Origin: Epithemia pelagica
Taxonomy: Eukaryota > Bacillariophyta > Bacillariophyceae > Surirellales > Surirellaceae
Direction of reading: 5' to 3'
Length of the DNA stretch: 64,000 bases
Assembly: GCA_946965045.2 (NCBI GenBank)
Contig: OX337238.1
Span: forward strand, 372,001-436,000
Positions 39,401-50,674 of the stretch are shown here, one piece after another. The first letter of the stretch is position 1; every line of letters starts with the position of its first letter. The position numbers were made by a program, and so were the translations under genes. The notes below the pieces were generated by a model. It worked only from the letters and a program-made list of their open reading frames with translations. It was not told where the DNA came from and ran no database searches.

Positions 39401-40561
39401 TCAATAATCCAACAACGTTCCGTCCGACAGGCGAATGACACGAGAGAAACAGTCGACGGGGATGGGACCCTCGCAACAAATCACATTGTTCTCGGAACGA
39501 AAGAATCGCAGACCATGCACCCGCATGGCCCGTTCCACATCAATGTAAATAACCACATCGACGCTGGCTCGAATGCCGCTTCGGACAGCCGGATCGTCCG
39601 GCAATCCGACGGCCATTTGAATGGCACGGCGACTCATGCGATTGAGACCACCACTGCGGACAATGTTGCGAAAGGCGTCCTCATACGTTCCATGCAAGCA
39701 TACGGGGACACTCTCGGCATTCTCAATGGGTGTCATGAGTTCTTCAGAAACCACCGAGGCAATAGTATGACCCTGGTTGGCACGGATGAGAAGAACGCCG
39801 TCCTCTTCGACCACCGAGAATCGACCCTTGACATCCGTCTCCGCCACCTCCAGCATCTGGTCAATAGTTGCCTCAGGATACTTCTCCTTGAGAGCATCCA
39901 ACACGGTTTGGATGGGAACATATCCATCGGGGCGCGTTGTCGGGGCACCATGGCGGAGGTACCACGTCGTACTTCGCTGAAAACGTTCCATATCTCCCGG
40001 TCTCAGCCCACGAGGAACGTGATCTTGGGATTGTACCTCGTCCATAACTGTCGGTTGACCATCATTGACACGACGTCGAAGAGCACGTACACGTTCGCGT
40101 TCTTGCTCCTGTTGTACGCGAACCAACGTATCCAACAACTCGGGATCGTCGTGAGCCACCCAAATGGGATCTGATGGCGGATCCCGCGAATGGATCAGGT
40201 CGGCCGGAGAACGATTCCCCACTTTGAGTTGCACTCGGCGAATCAACGGCAGAGGACGGGGCTCGGTTCGGGCATCCAGTCCGCTTCTGGAATGAACGGC
40301 GACCGACTCCAACAGGCTGGGGAGGAGCAACGCAATGCTTCGCTCCAGGTTGCTTTCGTATATGTTGCCAGCGGTCCGTCCCGATCGTCCCACAATCCGT
40401 CGTACGACGCGATGGACAAAGCTCGAGGCGTTTTCGGGTTGCCGTAAGTCCACCGTCGCGGGCGTTTCGTGGAATTCATCGGCCATTTCTCGGTACAGGG
40501 GCATGGTCGTGGTACGATCCGCAAAGGCTCCCGACTCTTGAGTGCCGTAGTATCGCGCCAT
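39401..40561 (-). CDS. TPT1: tRNA 2'-phosphotransferase (Tpt1/KptA)
   Basis: ATG 40561-40559 gives 386 residues. The C-terminal half matches Tpt1/KptA: TTWYLRHGAPT, RFSVVEEDGVLLIRANQGHT, VCLHGTYEDAFRNIVRSGGL and VVIYIDVERAM, ending with the FRSENNVICCEGPIP block. The family removes the 2'-phosphate left at the splice junction of tRNAs, using NAD+ and making ADP-ribose 1'',2''-cyclic phosphate. The N-terminal 190 residues (RREMADEF-type charged sequence) have no recognised domain. The enzyme should act in the nucleus or cytosol after tRNA ligation. Confidence 0.88.
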   Translation of the reverse strand: MARYYGTQESGAFADRTTTMPLYREMADEFHETPATVDLRQPENASSFVHRVVRRIVGRSGRTAGNIYESNLERSIALLLPSLLESVAVHSRSGLDARTEPRPLPLIRRVQLKVGNRSPADLIHSRDPPSDPIWVAHDDPELLDTLVRVQQEQERERVRALRRRVNDGQPTVMDEVQSQDHVPRGLRPGDMERFQRSTTWYLRHGAPTTRPDGYVPIQTVLDALKEKYPEATIDQMLEVAETDVKGRFSVVEEDGVLLIRANQGHTIASVVSEELMTPIENAESVPVCLHGTYEDAFRNIVRSGGLNRMSRRAIQMAVGLPDDPAVRSGIRASVDVVIYIDVERAMRVHGLRFFRSENNVICCEGPIPVDCFSRVIRLSDGTLLDY

Positions 40562-40593
40562 GAGGCATCCTCGCCTCGATCGAAGGTACTCCG

Positions 40594-41889
40594 TCAGTCG
40601 AAGCAAGCAACTTGTTTGGTCCTCTTCCCATTCGTCCAAAAAAATTCAAATCCTTGCGCCATGTTGGTGACTGTACCGTCCGTGGCGTAAAACCAAACTA
40701 CGGACGGACCAAAGGGAGTGGCAAAGGGGGCCAGTGGATGGAGTGGTGTTCGTGCCCACGCCAAGCGACGTCGTACCAGGTCCAGGACCTGATCACGGCT
40801 GGTCGTGTCGACACCCGACGGATGCATTTCCGCCGCGGAGGGCTCGCTTGTTGCACTGCTTGAACGGCAGCGGTGGAGCTCACATGAGGTCCCGTGACGC
40901 GGTCGAGGGTTCCCAAGACGACCAATGTCAAGCCCGGGGAGACAAGTTCCTGTAACGAGAGGCCCCATTGGTTGGCCAACGTGGCAACGGATGCAGCGGC
41001 CGAGGGAACCAGAAGACCATCCAAGCTCTCCACGACATGACCTGTTCCTGTAATTGCCACATGTGCTCCGTTGCGATCCACTCGAGTTTGGTACACAGCG
41101 GTAAAAAGAGCCGTCACGGAGCCAGGCCCTTGATCCTCCCATGGCAAACCTGTGTTGGCCTGGAGCCAACTGCGGTGCGTTTGGGGGATACTTGTGGCAA
41201 TCCGAGCTTGCATGGACCGGCGTAGGTCGTCGTGCGAAAAGGCCGCTGGTGCACCGAAACGGTGCAACAAACGTAGAATGATACTAGCTTCCTCGACCGA
41301 GGAATGGACCAACAAAATGTCGCTTTGCAACAGGGACGCCAAGGCCATGTCAATGGGTTGGCGGAGGGTGGGGGAGAGCCGGGAGCCTTCCACGAGGGGC
41401 ACATGCTGCAGTATTTGGTGGGCCAACCACTGGAGCAACCGGCCCGTGTCGGTCGTATCGGGATGGGCCCATTCTTGCGTCTCGAGGGTGCACAAAATAC
41501 TCGAGAGAGCAATGAGCCATATATGTGGCATGGACAACTCGTTCATAGAGACCAGGCAGAGCCGTTCATAGACTGCTTGGCGATTGGCGGGGTTCTCCAG
41601 CGACACGATTGGCAAACACACGGACAAGCGCTGTCGGGTCAAGGGGGACGCATCCATTTCTTCGATCCGGTCCGCGATTTCCAGGGCCACAATGGTAGGC
41701 TCAAAGACGGCATTCTCGGGAAGCCACTCGGAGAGGGGCGCCGCCCGTGGAACCACTGTTGTCTACCGCGGCAAAACTGGGGCCGTCCAGCAGAGTGGAA
41801 AAGGGAACCAGATCGGCCATGCCTTCATCCTGGCACGCCGTCTGTACTTGTACGACGTCGTCGATAGTGAGAGTAGTTGTGGAAGACAT
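40594..41889 (-). CDS. Unknown protein; reading frame shifts twice
   Basis: The N-terminus from ATG 41889 (MSSTTTLTIDDVVQVQTACQ) and the C-terminus (FYATDGTVTNMAQGFEFFW, stop at 40594) share one frame. The middle, about 41730-40860, is in another frame and contains protein-like sequence (PTIVALEIADRIEEM, RSWLQANTGLPWEDQGPG). The shifts are +1 near 41735 and -1 near 40860, so they cancel out. No consensus intron explains the first; a 127-bp GTACAAG...CCGAG interval would fit by phase but does not look intronic. A GTGAGC donor near 40885 has no acceptor at normal distance. The options are two indels (decay or assembly error) or unrecognised introns. The family is not recognised. Confidence 0.5.
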
Positions 41890-42436
41890 TGATGAATCAA
41901 TTGTGTCGTATGCTAGGTAGAATGTTGCGTTTGTTGGAACGTCTGCCTCTTTTCTTTGAGGGGAGAGAAAAGAAAACTTGCACATGTGTGTGTTTGGTTC
42001 CGTGTGCCGTGGTTTTGGGTTACCTCCGTGAATGACCTCTCATCAATATTGGTAGACGAAATCACGCGCGACCGATAAAAATTGGCATCTTGGGAGTAGG
42101 TTTTCGAACGTGTGCGGGATTGGGGAAACGTGGGGTACTCTTCTATACGCTCTATCTACTCCTATACGCACTCTATGCACTTTACATGCCATCTATTAGG
42201 ATAGCTCTAGCTAGAGTCGTTTATCATTCATGATATCCACGACATGCCACTCTGCTCTCGTTGCTCCCTCCTATTACATTTGCCATTCTGCTTTCGGTTT
42301 CTCCTTTTACCAAACCACAACAAACTATGCCATTCTCTTTTTCGCGTTTCTCCAAGCGAGGCAAAGCTATACAACCGAATACCATGGTTCTACGACACAA
42401 CTACTCATAGCTCGAACGATCTCTACTACTACTATA
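41890..42436. other. Intergenic, nothing recognised
   Basis: No gene-like frame was found. It should include the promoter of the 40594-41889 gene and the 3' UTR of the sulfotransferase-like gene. Confidence 0.5.
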
Positions 42437-44161
42437 CTAGGAATGATCATCCTGTTGGTATCCAACTTGCGCTTCGACGGACCATTGGACATGATCGACG
42501 AGGTATTGAAGATAGGCCGGGTCCACTTCTTGCAGGGTATGTTCCAAGGCTGGCGGTCGCACATTGAGATTGTGACACTCGGGTGACGATGTATTGTGCG
42601 TCCATCCCGTAATGGAAAAGACGCGTTCCAAGGAGGCCCATACGGTATGTTCGTAATGCAACAAGACTACCGGTGCCACGAGATAGTCCTTCCACCACTC
42701 GCCCAAGGTCCGGTAATAATGACGCAGTTTGGCCGCCCGCAACTCCAAAATACTGCCAAAGGCCTGGCCCGTCGATGGATTGAGTTCATAAACGGGAGAA
42801 TACAAATCGTCGTCGTCCTCCGGATTGTCACCACTCATGGCCGATTGGGCTGGTGGTGGCCAATGACAGGGTTGTACTTGCGAAGGAGTAAAGCCCTGTT
42901 GACAGTCTCCCGTGGCCCAAAACGGGGAACCGTCGGTTTCGTCTCACCGACCATGGTCTTTCAAACGCCGACGACCATGATGATGATGACGATCATGATG
43001 ACGGCGACGTTCTCGGCCACCACCATTGCCAGTGGATGGGGTCATGAGGTTGTTGTCGTCATTTTCAAACACCATATTCATGAGGGCATCATTCAATGCC
43101 TTTTCGTCCGTCGGAGTTGTCGTCGCAGGAGTGGTGGTGGGAGTGGGAGGCGTCGTCGTTCCGGGGAGAATTGTCGTCGTCGTCGTTGGCGGTGACGAGG
43201 AGAATGCCGGCTGGGGTGTTGTTGGTGACGTGGGAACCGGCGGGTCGGGTGGTGAACCTCCGATTGGGGACGCCGTGGGTGGTGGACTGCTGCCTGCCGC
43301 CGGTACGTCCTCCTTGTTGTGGTTGTCCTGGTTGGACCACGTCCAGGGTTGTTCCAAAAAGGCCTTCCAGTCCAAGGGTTCTCTTGTCGTTGTTGTTGTT
43401 GTCGTTGTGGTGGTATGGAGTGGCATGTGCCAGGGTTGCAATCGCATGGCTTCCATCCAGGTAAAGGGATTGCGCACCACGACAATGAATTGCAAGGTTT
43501 CATTTTTCAACGACAGCAATGGTGGTGGATCTTGAAACCACATGGATTCGCGCGACAAGATGGTGTCAAAGTTCAAGTGGGGAAAACAGGCTTGCAATTT
43601 GGCATGATAAAATTCCACGCCCGAATGTCGTTCTCCCAAGAGAATGACCCGATCGGGCAACGGTGCCACGGCCGGATGATGCGAAGAAGAAGAATGATTG
43701 CCGGGTACTTGTTGATGCTGCTGCGATTGTGTGTTGTTGTTGTTGTTCCCACGAGTGTTGGTGTCACCGTTCGTCGCAATCCACAAGAAACCAAACAACA
43801 AGGCGGCCACGACCCCCAAAATACACCGTCGTTCCGTTCGAGGGGTTGCAGGAAATTTGGCACGCAAACTCGACGACGACGATCGTCGTGGTCCTCCCGT
43901 GTTGCGACGAGCATTGCCAAAACTGGTGGTTCGATGGGGTGGTGGTTGCATGGATGTCGGCATTGGAACATTGCTGTAATGATCATTCAACAAGCCCAAA
44001 TCTTCATCGTCCAATTCGTCATCATCGTCGTCGTAATACTCTTCAGTTTCCAAGTACTGTTGTTGTGGGCGTCCTTGTTGATAGGGTTGTTCAATGTAAA
44101 ATGGATTCACCTGAGGCTTGACAGTATTACTGGCACCTCCTCCTCCGTGATTGCGACTCAT
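42437..44161 (-). CDS. Sulfotransferase-like type II membrane protein interrupted by an in-frame UGA
   Basis: ATG 44161-44159 opens a frame with an acidic cytosolic part, a membrane anchor (ILGVVAALLFGFLWIA), then a P-loop-like VILLGERHSGVEFYH and IVVVRNPFTWMEAMRLQPW, as in sulfotransferase-like proteins of ochrophytes. A long T/P-rich insert and a His-rich tail follow, and UGA at 42944-42946. The same frame then continues with GDCQQGFTPSQVQPC, SPVYELNPSTGQAFG and LRAAKLRHYY to a stop at 42437; these are conserved features of the family's C-terminal half. The UGA is therefore internal. Options are a nonsense mutation, readthrough or selenocysteine, or a small intron (45 bp GTCGGT...GGGAG would keep frame). 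The likely role is sulfation of glycans in the Golgi. Confidence 0.65.
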
Positions 44162-44648
44162 ACTATAATATTAAATCTCTTGTGTGCACCAAGGCCTTCT
44201 TCTCTCTCTCTCTCTCTCACTCTTCGGTTTCCTTCCAATTGAGCAGCTCCCACTTTTCGTTGAACAGAAGATTGTTTGGCACGAATGGGGAGCAACGGCA
44301 ATGCTCTCAAACTCAAATCGCAATGATGATGATGATGACAACCCAATGGAAGGTCGCGTTTCGGTCGCTTGCCATTCACCACCTAAATCCCTGTTGGGGA
44401 AGGGGGGTAAGACAAAGATGACCATGACGACGACAAAATAAAAAAAAAGATAGGGGTGCACAACATTTTGTCTGTGGAAGTGCTTCTTTTGTTTCTGGTT
44501 CGTGGAGGATCTGGCAAGGATCCCCACCAATCTCTCGGTAAACACGTGAGACTGAGACGGTGGTCTCATCATCACCACAGAGGCCAAGACAACATTATAA
44601 AGCTTACTGGATTTGGTGCAGTTCCTCCGCCAACACACCAGAACAACG
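44162..44648. other. Divergent intergenic region with a (TC)n tract
   Basis: It separates the sulfotransferase-like gene and the Sel1 gene, which are transcribed apart. It contains a CT-repeat at about 44201-44221 and poly-A near 44440. No clear TATA box. Confidence 0.5.
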
Positions 44649-47600
44649 ATGGAACCTCCTCAACCACAACCACAACCTCAAGATGGAAACGACGAACGTC
44701 CCGTAGATAACAATAACAGCAATGAGAATGACCCGGACGCTCGTCGTCGTCCTCCGTATACGATTTCCGTGACCAAATTGGTCTTGATTGGAGTCTTGAC
44801 CGGCTTCGGCCTGTTTTTGCAAGTCACGGTCTGGACCTTGGAAGCCTTGGTCCAGGAACGACGACAAGCCAAATTGCAACATCATTCGAAACTCTTGGAG
44901 CAAGATCAACAACACAAACTCAACCGCCACAAACACAAAAAGAAGAATTCCAAGGCCCAACCCTACAAGGCCGTGGAAGTCACGACCCGCATCGAAGACT
45001 TGCATCAACAACAAAATCAACACAGTGCTCCCACTGGTCGATCGTCGCACACGCAACGCAATGCGCAGTGGCGACAAGCCGTCGAACTGTGGTTGTCCTC
45101 GTGGGATCCCAATGTGCCCGTGCCATCCACTTCCATGGAACAGTCCTCCTCCTCCTCAACCACACATCCCACCATGCCCGAAAGCAGCAGCAGTGGCAAC
45201 ACGCCATTGGATTCTTCTTCGTCAGCCGCCGCCTCTCCCTTTGCCGTTCGTCCCTTGGTGGAGGATTGGCATCAGAATGCCACCTTGGCTTGGTGGGCCT
45301 TGCAACAGGCGGCGCAGCAGGGACATGCGCAGGCGCAATTTCATGTCGCCAATGCCTTGGCGTCCGGCTTGTATGTGGGGGACGAGGTGCAAGAAACGTG
45401 GTCCGATCCCGATTCGCCCCAACAACAACAAGCTTGGTTGTTGTGGCACATGGCGGCCCTCGGCGGACATGTCGAAGCCGCCACCGCCCTCGCCTTTCGC
45501 ATGGCCGAATTGCAACAACAACCACCACAAACGGATAGTAGTAGTAGTACGACTACCACGACACTGACGACGGCGGCCTGTCACCAACAATTGCCCTATT
45601 TTCAAGAAGCCGCCTTGGGCATTGTCGATGCCTTGGAAACGGATCCCCAATCGCGTGCCAAGGTTTCGCCCGCCACGGACAAGCATGTCTTGTATCAAAT
45701 TCATTTGCATGGGGGTACGCCGTCCAAATTGGAATTCCACAACAAGGCCGATGAATCGGTCGATGCCTTGCAATATTATCATCTGCGAGCCTTTGGGAGT
45801 GGTCGGGACAAGGAAACGGCCGCCAGTTCGGCCTTTACCTTGGCCAATTATTATCACCATGGCGTGCGGGGTGTGACGCAAAATTTGACCTTGGCTGCCC
45901 AATATTATCAACGCGCCGCCTCGCTCAATCATTGGGAATCGGCCGGTGTCTTGGGTCACTTGTATGCCTGGGGCACGGGGGTGCCGCAAGATTTGTACCA
46001 GGCCCACAAATACTTTGCCATTGGCATGCCGCTCAGCTTTGCCGCCTGTCAACGACGCTATCAGTTGAAACTCAAACAAGCCACACACAATTTGCAGGGA
46101 AGCGGCGACGAGGACGAGGACGACGAACACGACAGCAATGAAGTGATTCATTTGTGCGATGCCGAATGTATCAATGGTATGGGACTTTTAAAACTGTTTG
46201 GATTGCCCCATGTCATGAAGGTCGATGTCGCTCAAGCCCTACAATTCTTTGCCTTGGCGCGAGATCAAGGAAGTGCTGATGCAGCCTACAATCATGCCAT
46301 GCTCAAACTCGGATGGACCATTCATTGGAAACCATCATCGTCGTCGTCGTCATCTACGGGCGCCCAGGGTACCACCGCCAACCATCAGGGAGGACCCGAG
46401 AAGGACCAACAACAACAAACCTTGATCAAGGATCAAATGTTTCCCCAGCAACAAAGTCGCCATCATCCCACATTGAATGAATATCAAACAGCCTTGTCGG
46501 ATTTTACGTATGCCGCCGGTAAGGGACACATTCAAGCGCGGTTGCGATTGGGACTCTTGTTTGTCCATGGCATTCAAATACCCTCAGATGCCACAACTCT
46601 CAAGAATCAAAATAAGGATGCCCTCACGGGCCAATCGGGTGGATCCTCCCAAACTACTATTACCACCACCACTGTGGTGGCCATTCCCAAGGATTGTACC
46701 AAGGCCCTCAAACATTTTCGATGGATTGTCGAAAGTGTTTGTCCCTTTCGAACTCGACGATTGCGCAAGGCCTACAAACAGTACATTGCCGGCGACACTC
46801 AAGCCAGTTTACTCAATTATTTGACCGCCGCCGAAACCGGGTCCAGCGTCGGATTGTTAAATGCTGCCTTTTTGTTGGAACAAGGCGAATGCCTTTCAAC
46901 GGCGGCGGCCAGTTCGTCGTCCTCCTTTTCGTCCTCGTCCCCCTTTTCGTCCTCCGCCTCGCCCTTTGCCTCCTCCTCGACCGTGGCACCCTCTGGAAAT
47001 GGGGCATCTGCTTCGTCCTCATCCTCGACCGTCTTGTTGAACAGTGTCGAGTGTGCCAAGGCGTCGGCCCGATTGTGGAAGGCGGCGGCCAATAAGGGAC
47101 ATGGAGAAGCCAGTTTGCGGGTGGGTGATTTTTATTACTACCGACGCTTCCGAGAACCAGGCAGTGGTGCGGCCGCGACCATGGGACCCTTTGGATGGAT
47201 TCAGTATCTGATTTTTCCCGAACATGGCATTCCCATTGTATGGAATCAACTGGTCGACTCGGTTGTCTGGTTGTACGACGAACTGGTCGGTCGCAACCTC
47301 CCAAACGACAAACAAGTGTCGGCGAACCAACAACAGGATGAAGGGGACAAGGACAAGGTTTGTGAGGTCGACGAAAACAACCCGGAACAATGCCGGGCAG
47401 TCGACGACGATGGTGCTACGAGTAGTAGCAGTACAACAACAACAACAAAACCGGTGGTCGATCCGGGCTTGGAGAGTGATTTGGAAATGGCAGCCCATTA
47501 TTACCGCATGGCGACGGATACGGCGGACAATGCCCGGGCCCATTTTAATTTGGGATTCTTGTACGAATGGGGATTGGGACTGAAACAAGACTTTCCCTTG

Positions 47601-47921
47601 GCCAAACGACATTACGATTTGGCCGTATCGGGATCCAACACGAATGAAGCCGAACTGCCCGTGGCCATTGCTCTTTGGACAATGCAACTTCACGAAAAAT
47701 GCCTAAAATGGTATAGTACCTTTGTGTCCTGGTGGTTCCGTCATGGATCGTCGTCTTCCAATGCGGAGAGCACGGCCGTGGGGCGCATGTGGAAGGACAA
47801 GCGAATTCGAACCGTGTTGGTTTCCCATTTGCTAAGTTTTGAATCCCTCGCCATTGCCTTGCTCACCCTTGTGTTGGCCTACCTGTTGCGAATAAGAGAT
47901 CAGGGACAAAGAAGAGTATAA
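44649..47921 (+). CDS. Sel1-repeat membrane protein, SEL1L/HRD3-like (ERAD)
   Basis: ATG 44649 gives 1090 residues. A hydrophobic segment at about residues 36-60 (LVLIGVLTGFGLFLQVTVW) may be a signal anchor. Numerous Sel1-like repeats follow, e.g. AAQQGHAQAQFHVANALASG, WESAGVLGHLYAWGTGVPQD, DQGSADAAYNHAMLKLG and RAHFNLGFLYEWGLGLKQDF. They are interrupted by Ser/Gln-rich inserts. A C-terminal membrane helix (LAIALLTLVLAYLL) precedes a short basic tail. Clustered Sel1 repeats with a C-terminal anchor match SEL1L/Hrd3, the luminal adaptor of the Hrd1 ubiquitin ligase in ER-associated degradation. Assignment to that orthologue rather than another Sel1 protein is inference. Confidence 0.8.
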   Translation: MEPPQPQPQPQDGNDERPVDNNNSNENDPDARRRPPYTISVTKLVLIGVLTGFGLFLQVTVWTLEALVQERRQAKLQHHSKLLEQDQQHKLNRHKHKKKNSKAQPYKAVEVTTRIEDLHQQQNQHSAPTGRSSHTQRNAQWRQAVELWLSSWDPNVPVPSTSMEQSSSSSTTHPTMPESSSSGNTPLDSSSSAAASPFAVRPLVEDWHQNATLAWWALQQAAQQGHAQAQFHVANALASGLYVGDEVQETWSDPDSPQQQQAWLLWHMAALGGHVEAATALAFRMAELQQQPPQTDSSSSTTTTTLTTAACHQQLPYFQEAALGIVDALETDPQSRAKVSPATDKHVLYQIHLHGGTPSKLEFHNKADESVDALQYYHLRAFGSGRDKETAASSAFTLANYYHHGVRGVTQNLTLAAQYYQRAASLNHWESAGVLGHLYAWGTGVPQDLYQAHKYFAIGMPLSFAACQRRYQLKLKQATHNLQGSGDEDEDDEHDSNEVIHLCDAECINGMGLLKLFGLPHVMKVDVAQALQFFALARDQGSADAAYNHAMLKLGWTIHWKPSSSSSSSTGAQGTTANHQGGPEKDQQQQTLIKDQMFPQQQSRHHPTLNEYQTALSDFTYAAGKGHIQARLRLGLLFVHGIQIPSDATTLKNQNKDALTGQSGGSSQTTITTTTVVAIPKDCTKALKHFRWIVESVCPFRTRRLRKAYKQYIAGDTQASLLNYLTAAETGSSVGLLNAAFLLEQGECLSTAAASSSSSFSSSSPFSSSASPFASSSTVAPSGNGASASSSSSTVLLNSVECAKASARLWKAAANKGHGEASLRVGDFYYYRRFREPGSGAAATMGPFGWIQYLIFPEHGIPIVWNQLVDSVVWLYDELVGRNLPNDKQVSANQQQDEGDKDKVCEVDENNPEQCRAVDDDGATSSSSTTTTTKPVVDPGLESDLEMAAHYYRMATDTADNARAHFNLGFLYEWGLGLKQDFPLAKRHYDLAVSGSNTNEAELPVAIALWTMQLHEKCLKWYSTFVSWWFRHGSSSSNAESTAVGRMWKDKRIRTVLVSHLLSFESLAIALLTLVLAYLLRIRDQGQRRV

Positions 47922-48008
47922 AATAACCTCAAGTAGACATGTAACAGAGTAGTAGTGTGCTTAGCGAACAGAAATTAACATATGAAAAAGAGAGTGTGCT
48001 TGTCTATA

Positions 48009-50280
48009 TTAGTCTTGATCATTCATCTTGATGACTGCAAGGAACGCCTCTTGTGGGACCGAGACTTTACCAATGGCCTTCATTCGGGCTTTTCCCTTGG
48101 CTTGTTTTTGCAAGAGTTTTTTCTTGCGGGTAATATCTCCCCCGTAGCACTTGGCCAAGACATCTTTGCGAATGGGCGAGATGGATTCCGAGGCAATGAC
48201 CTTGACTCCAATGCAGGCTTGTATGGGAATTTTAAACATTTGCCGAGGAATCTCATTTTTGAGGGCGGCACACAATTTGCGACCCACCGTCTGTGCCTTG
48301 TCGCGGTGGACAATGAGCGCCAAGGGTGGGGCAATTTCGTAATTGATTTTGACATCCAAGCGCACCAAATCACTGACACGATAATCAATAATACTGTATT
48401 CCATGGAAGCATATCCCTTGGTTCTCGATTTGAGTTGATCAAAGAAATCGGTAATCACTTCGGCCAAGGGCAACTCGTAGACAATGGTGGACCGTGAGGG
48501 TGTCAGGTACTTGATATCGATCAAGTCTCCCCTCCGTTCTTGACCCAATTCAATAATGGCTCCATTGTATTCACTGGGCGTCAAAATTTCCATTCGTACA
48601 TAGGGTTCCAGCGCTTCGTCATCTCGTCCCAAGTCGGGCATTTTGGCCGGTGTATCAATGGTTTGTTCCGCCTTGTTTTTGGCCTGCACCTTGTACACGA
48701 CCGATGGGGCGGTGACAATGAGATCGATTCCATACTCTCGTTGCAATCGTTCTTGAACAATCTCCATGTGCAAGAGACCCAAAAAGCCACATCGAAAGCC
48801 AAATCCCAGGGCACCCGAATTCTCGGGTTCATAGGTCAAGGCGGCATCGTTCAATCGCAATTTCCCAATCGCCTCGCGCAGGGATTCATAATCGTCCGCG
48901 TCCACGGGGAAGAGTCCACAGTACACCATGGGCACCGAATCGGCATAGCCCGGCAAAGGCTCAATGGGAACCTCGGTTCCCGTCGCCTTGGCTTCCTTAA
49001 ACTCTCGCGCCAAGACAATCGTGTCTCCCACACGAGCATCCGTCACTTCCCGAATGTTGCCCCAAATGTAGCCGACTTCGCCGGCGCGCAAGGTTTGGAC
49101 CGGTACTTGATTGGGTTGCATAATGCCCACTTCCGAAACATCATACTCGGCCGCACTGGCCAAGAAGCGGACCTTGTCACCCTTGGACAATTCCCCATCA
49201 ACGATTCGAAAAAAGACGACAATGCCCTTGTAGGGATCGTAATAGGAATCAAAAATCAAGGCGCGGAGGGGCCCTCCCGTGGCCGGTTCGGGCGGTGGAA
49301 CCAATTTGACAATACTTTCCATAATCGCTTCAATGCCCACTCCACTTTTGGCCGACGCATGGACAATGTCGGTACAATCCAAACCAATCGTTTGTTCAAT
49401 TTCTTCTGCCACCCGATCGGGATCGGCGGCGGGCAAATCAATCTTGTTTAGGACGGGAATAATTTCCAAATCATTGCCCAAGGCCATGTACACATTGGCC
49501 AGCGTCTGGGCTTCAATCCCTTGACTCGCATCCACCACCAACAATGCCCCTTCACAGGCCGCCAACGACCGAGAAACCTCGTACGAAAAATCCACATGGC
49601 CCGGCGTATCAATCAAATTCAAACAACTGCGATACGAAACAAAAGAGCGAAAACGACATGACACAAGGACACAAGAACAATGGACATGTGTAAGCGGACA
49701 ACGAGTCTCGCATGGAACCGACACGGACAAAGGTGAACCCCTCCCCCTGGTACAAGTTCGTGTGTATCCTTTTGTACATTGCCGCAACAAGCAACACTCA
49801 CTAAATTTCTCCATCTTGTGCCTTGTAGAGAACTCGAGCGGCTTGCAGTTTGATGGTGATGCCTCGTTCTCGTTCAATATCCATATTGTCCAACAATTGG
49901 TCCGCCATATCCCGCGAGGCCACGGTCTTGGTGGATTCCAACAAGCGATCGGCCAAGGTGGATTTGCCATGATCAATGTGCGCAATAATGGAAAAGTTGC
50001 GAATCTTGGTCGAGTCGTACACAATCCCTGCCGTCGTTGCCACATCCGAAGACGTTGTCGAGGAAGACGAAGCCAAACGAGTATTGGGCGGCCGTCGAAA
50101 CGAAAATGGTATCCGCCTTCGTTCCAACAACTGGGAGGGAATCGGTGAGGAATACAGTCGAGGCGACCGAGGGGTACGCAATGGATTCACCCAACTCTGG
50201 GCGGATACTATCAGCGAGCACCAGAGGAAAAGCCTCATGATGCTCTCTCCGACTCTCATCCTCATCATGCTCGTCGTCAT
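48009..50280 (-). CDS. LEPA: Elongation factor 4 (LepA) GTPase, probably plastid
   Basis: Exon 1 is 50280-49802 and exon 2 is 49626-48009; a 175-bp GTGAGT...CGCAG intron (phase 2) joins [12 protein letters not shown], giving 698 residues. GTPase motifs are all present: [27 protein letters not shown] and SAK. The LepA-specific C-terminal domain includes [14 protein letters not shown] and [18 protein letters not shown]. The N-terminus has a signal-like stretch ([14 protein letters not shown]) followed by SWVNPLR and a basic, Ser-rich region, in keeping with a diatom plastid presequence, though W at the cleavage site makes this less certain than FAP. LepA acts on stalled or mistranslocated 70S ribosomes. 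Confidence 0.92.
49627..49801 (-). other. Intron of the LepA gene
   Basis: 175 bp, GTGAGT donor, CGCAG acceptor, phase 2; splicing restores the G3 motif region of the GTPase. Confidence 0.88.
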
Positions 50281-50674
50281 CTCTTTTCTCCCTTGAGATT
50301 GGAGATGGTCGGCGCAGAATTCGACGAAGAACGAAGTGCGTGTTTCTTTGGTGTGGTCAGTGATCCTGACAACCGCGACTCGAAGGGCTGATGGGCAGAC
50401 GCGTGAGCTTCTGTCTGTACGAGTACTGAAATATCTACTGTACCTTTTGATCGTGCACAGACATTCCGTACTTAACACTCCATTTCCTGAGTTAAGGGTC
50501 CACGCGTGGCGAGATACGTTCTGAAGAATCCCAGGCTTTCATCCACACTTTTCTTGGATCTGGCGAGTGTGCCCCCAGAACCAAATTCGGATTGGACGGA
50601 TTGACTGTCTGTCTGTACTGACTGACTGTGGGCGAAGCACAAGCCTCTCGTCTCCCGTTGTGTGTTGTTGGACC
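50281..50674. other. Divergent promoter region between LepA and the 50675 gene
   Basis: About 390 bp with no gene-like frame. Tandem TGTCTGTCTG and CTGACTGACTG repeats lie near 50605-50630. Confidence 0.5.

Noticed and set aside
40860-40890. 28-bp GTGAGC...GCAG interval as a tiny intron in the frameshifted gene
   Set aside because: Far shorter than any intron supported here (about 90-175 bp); kept only as a remote option.
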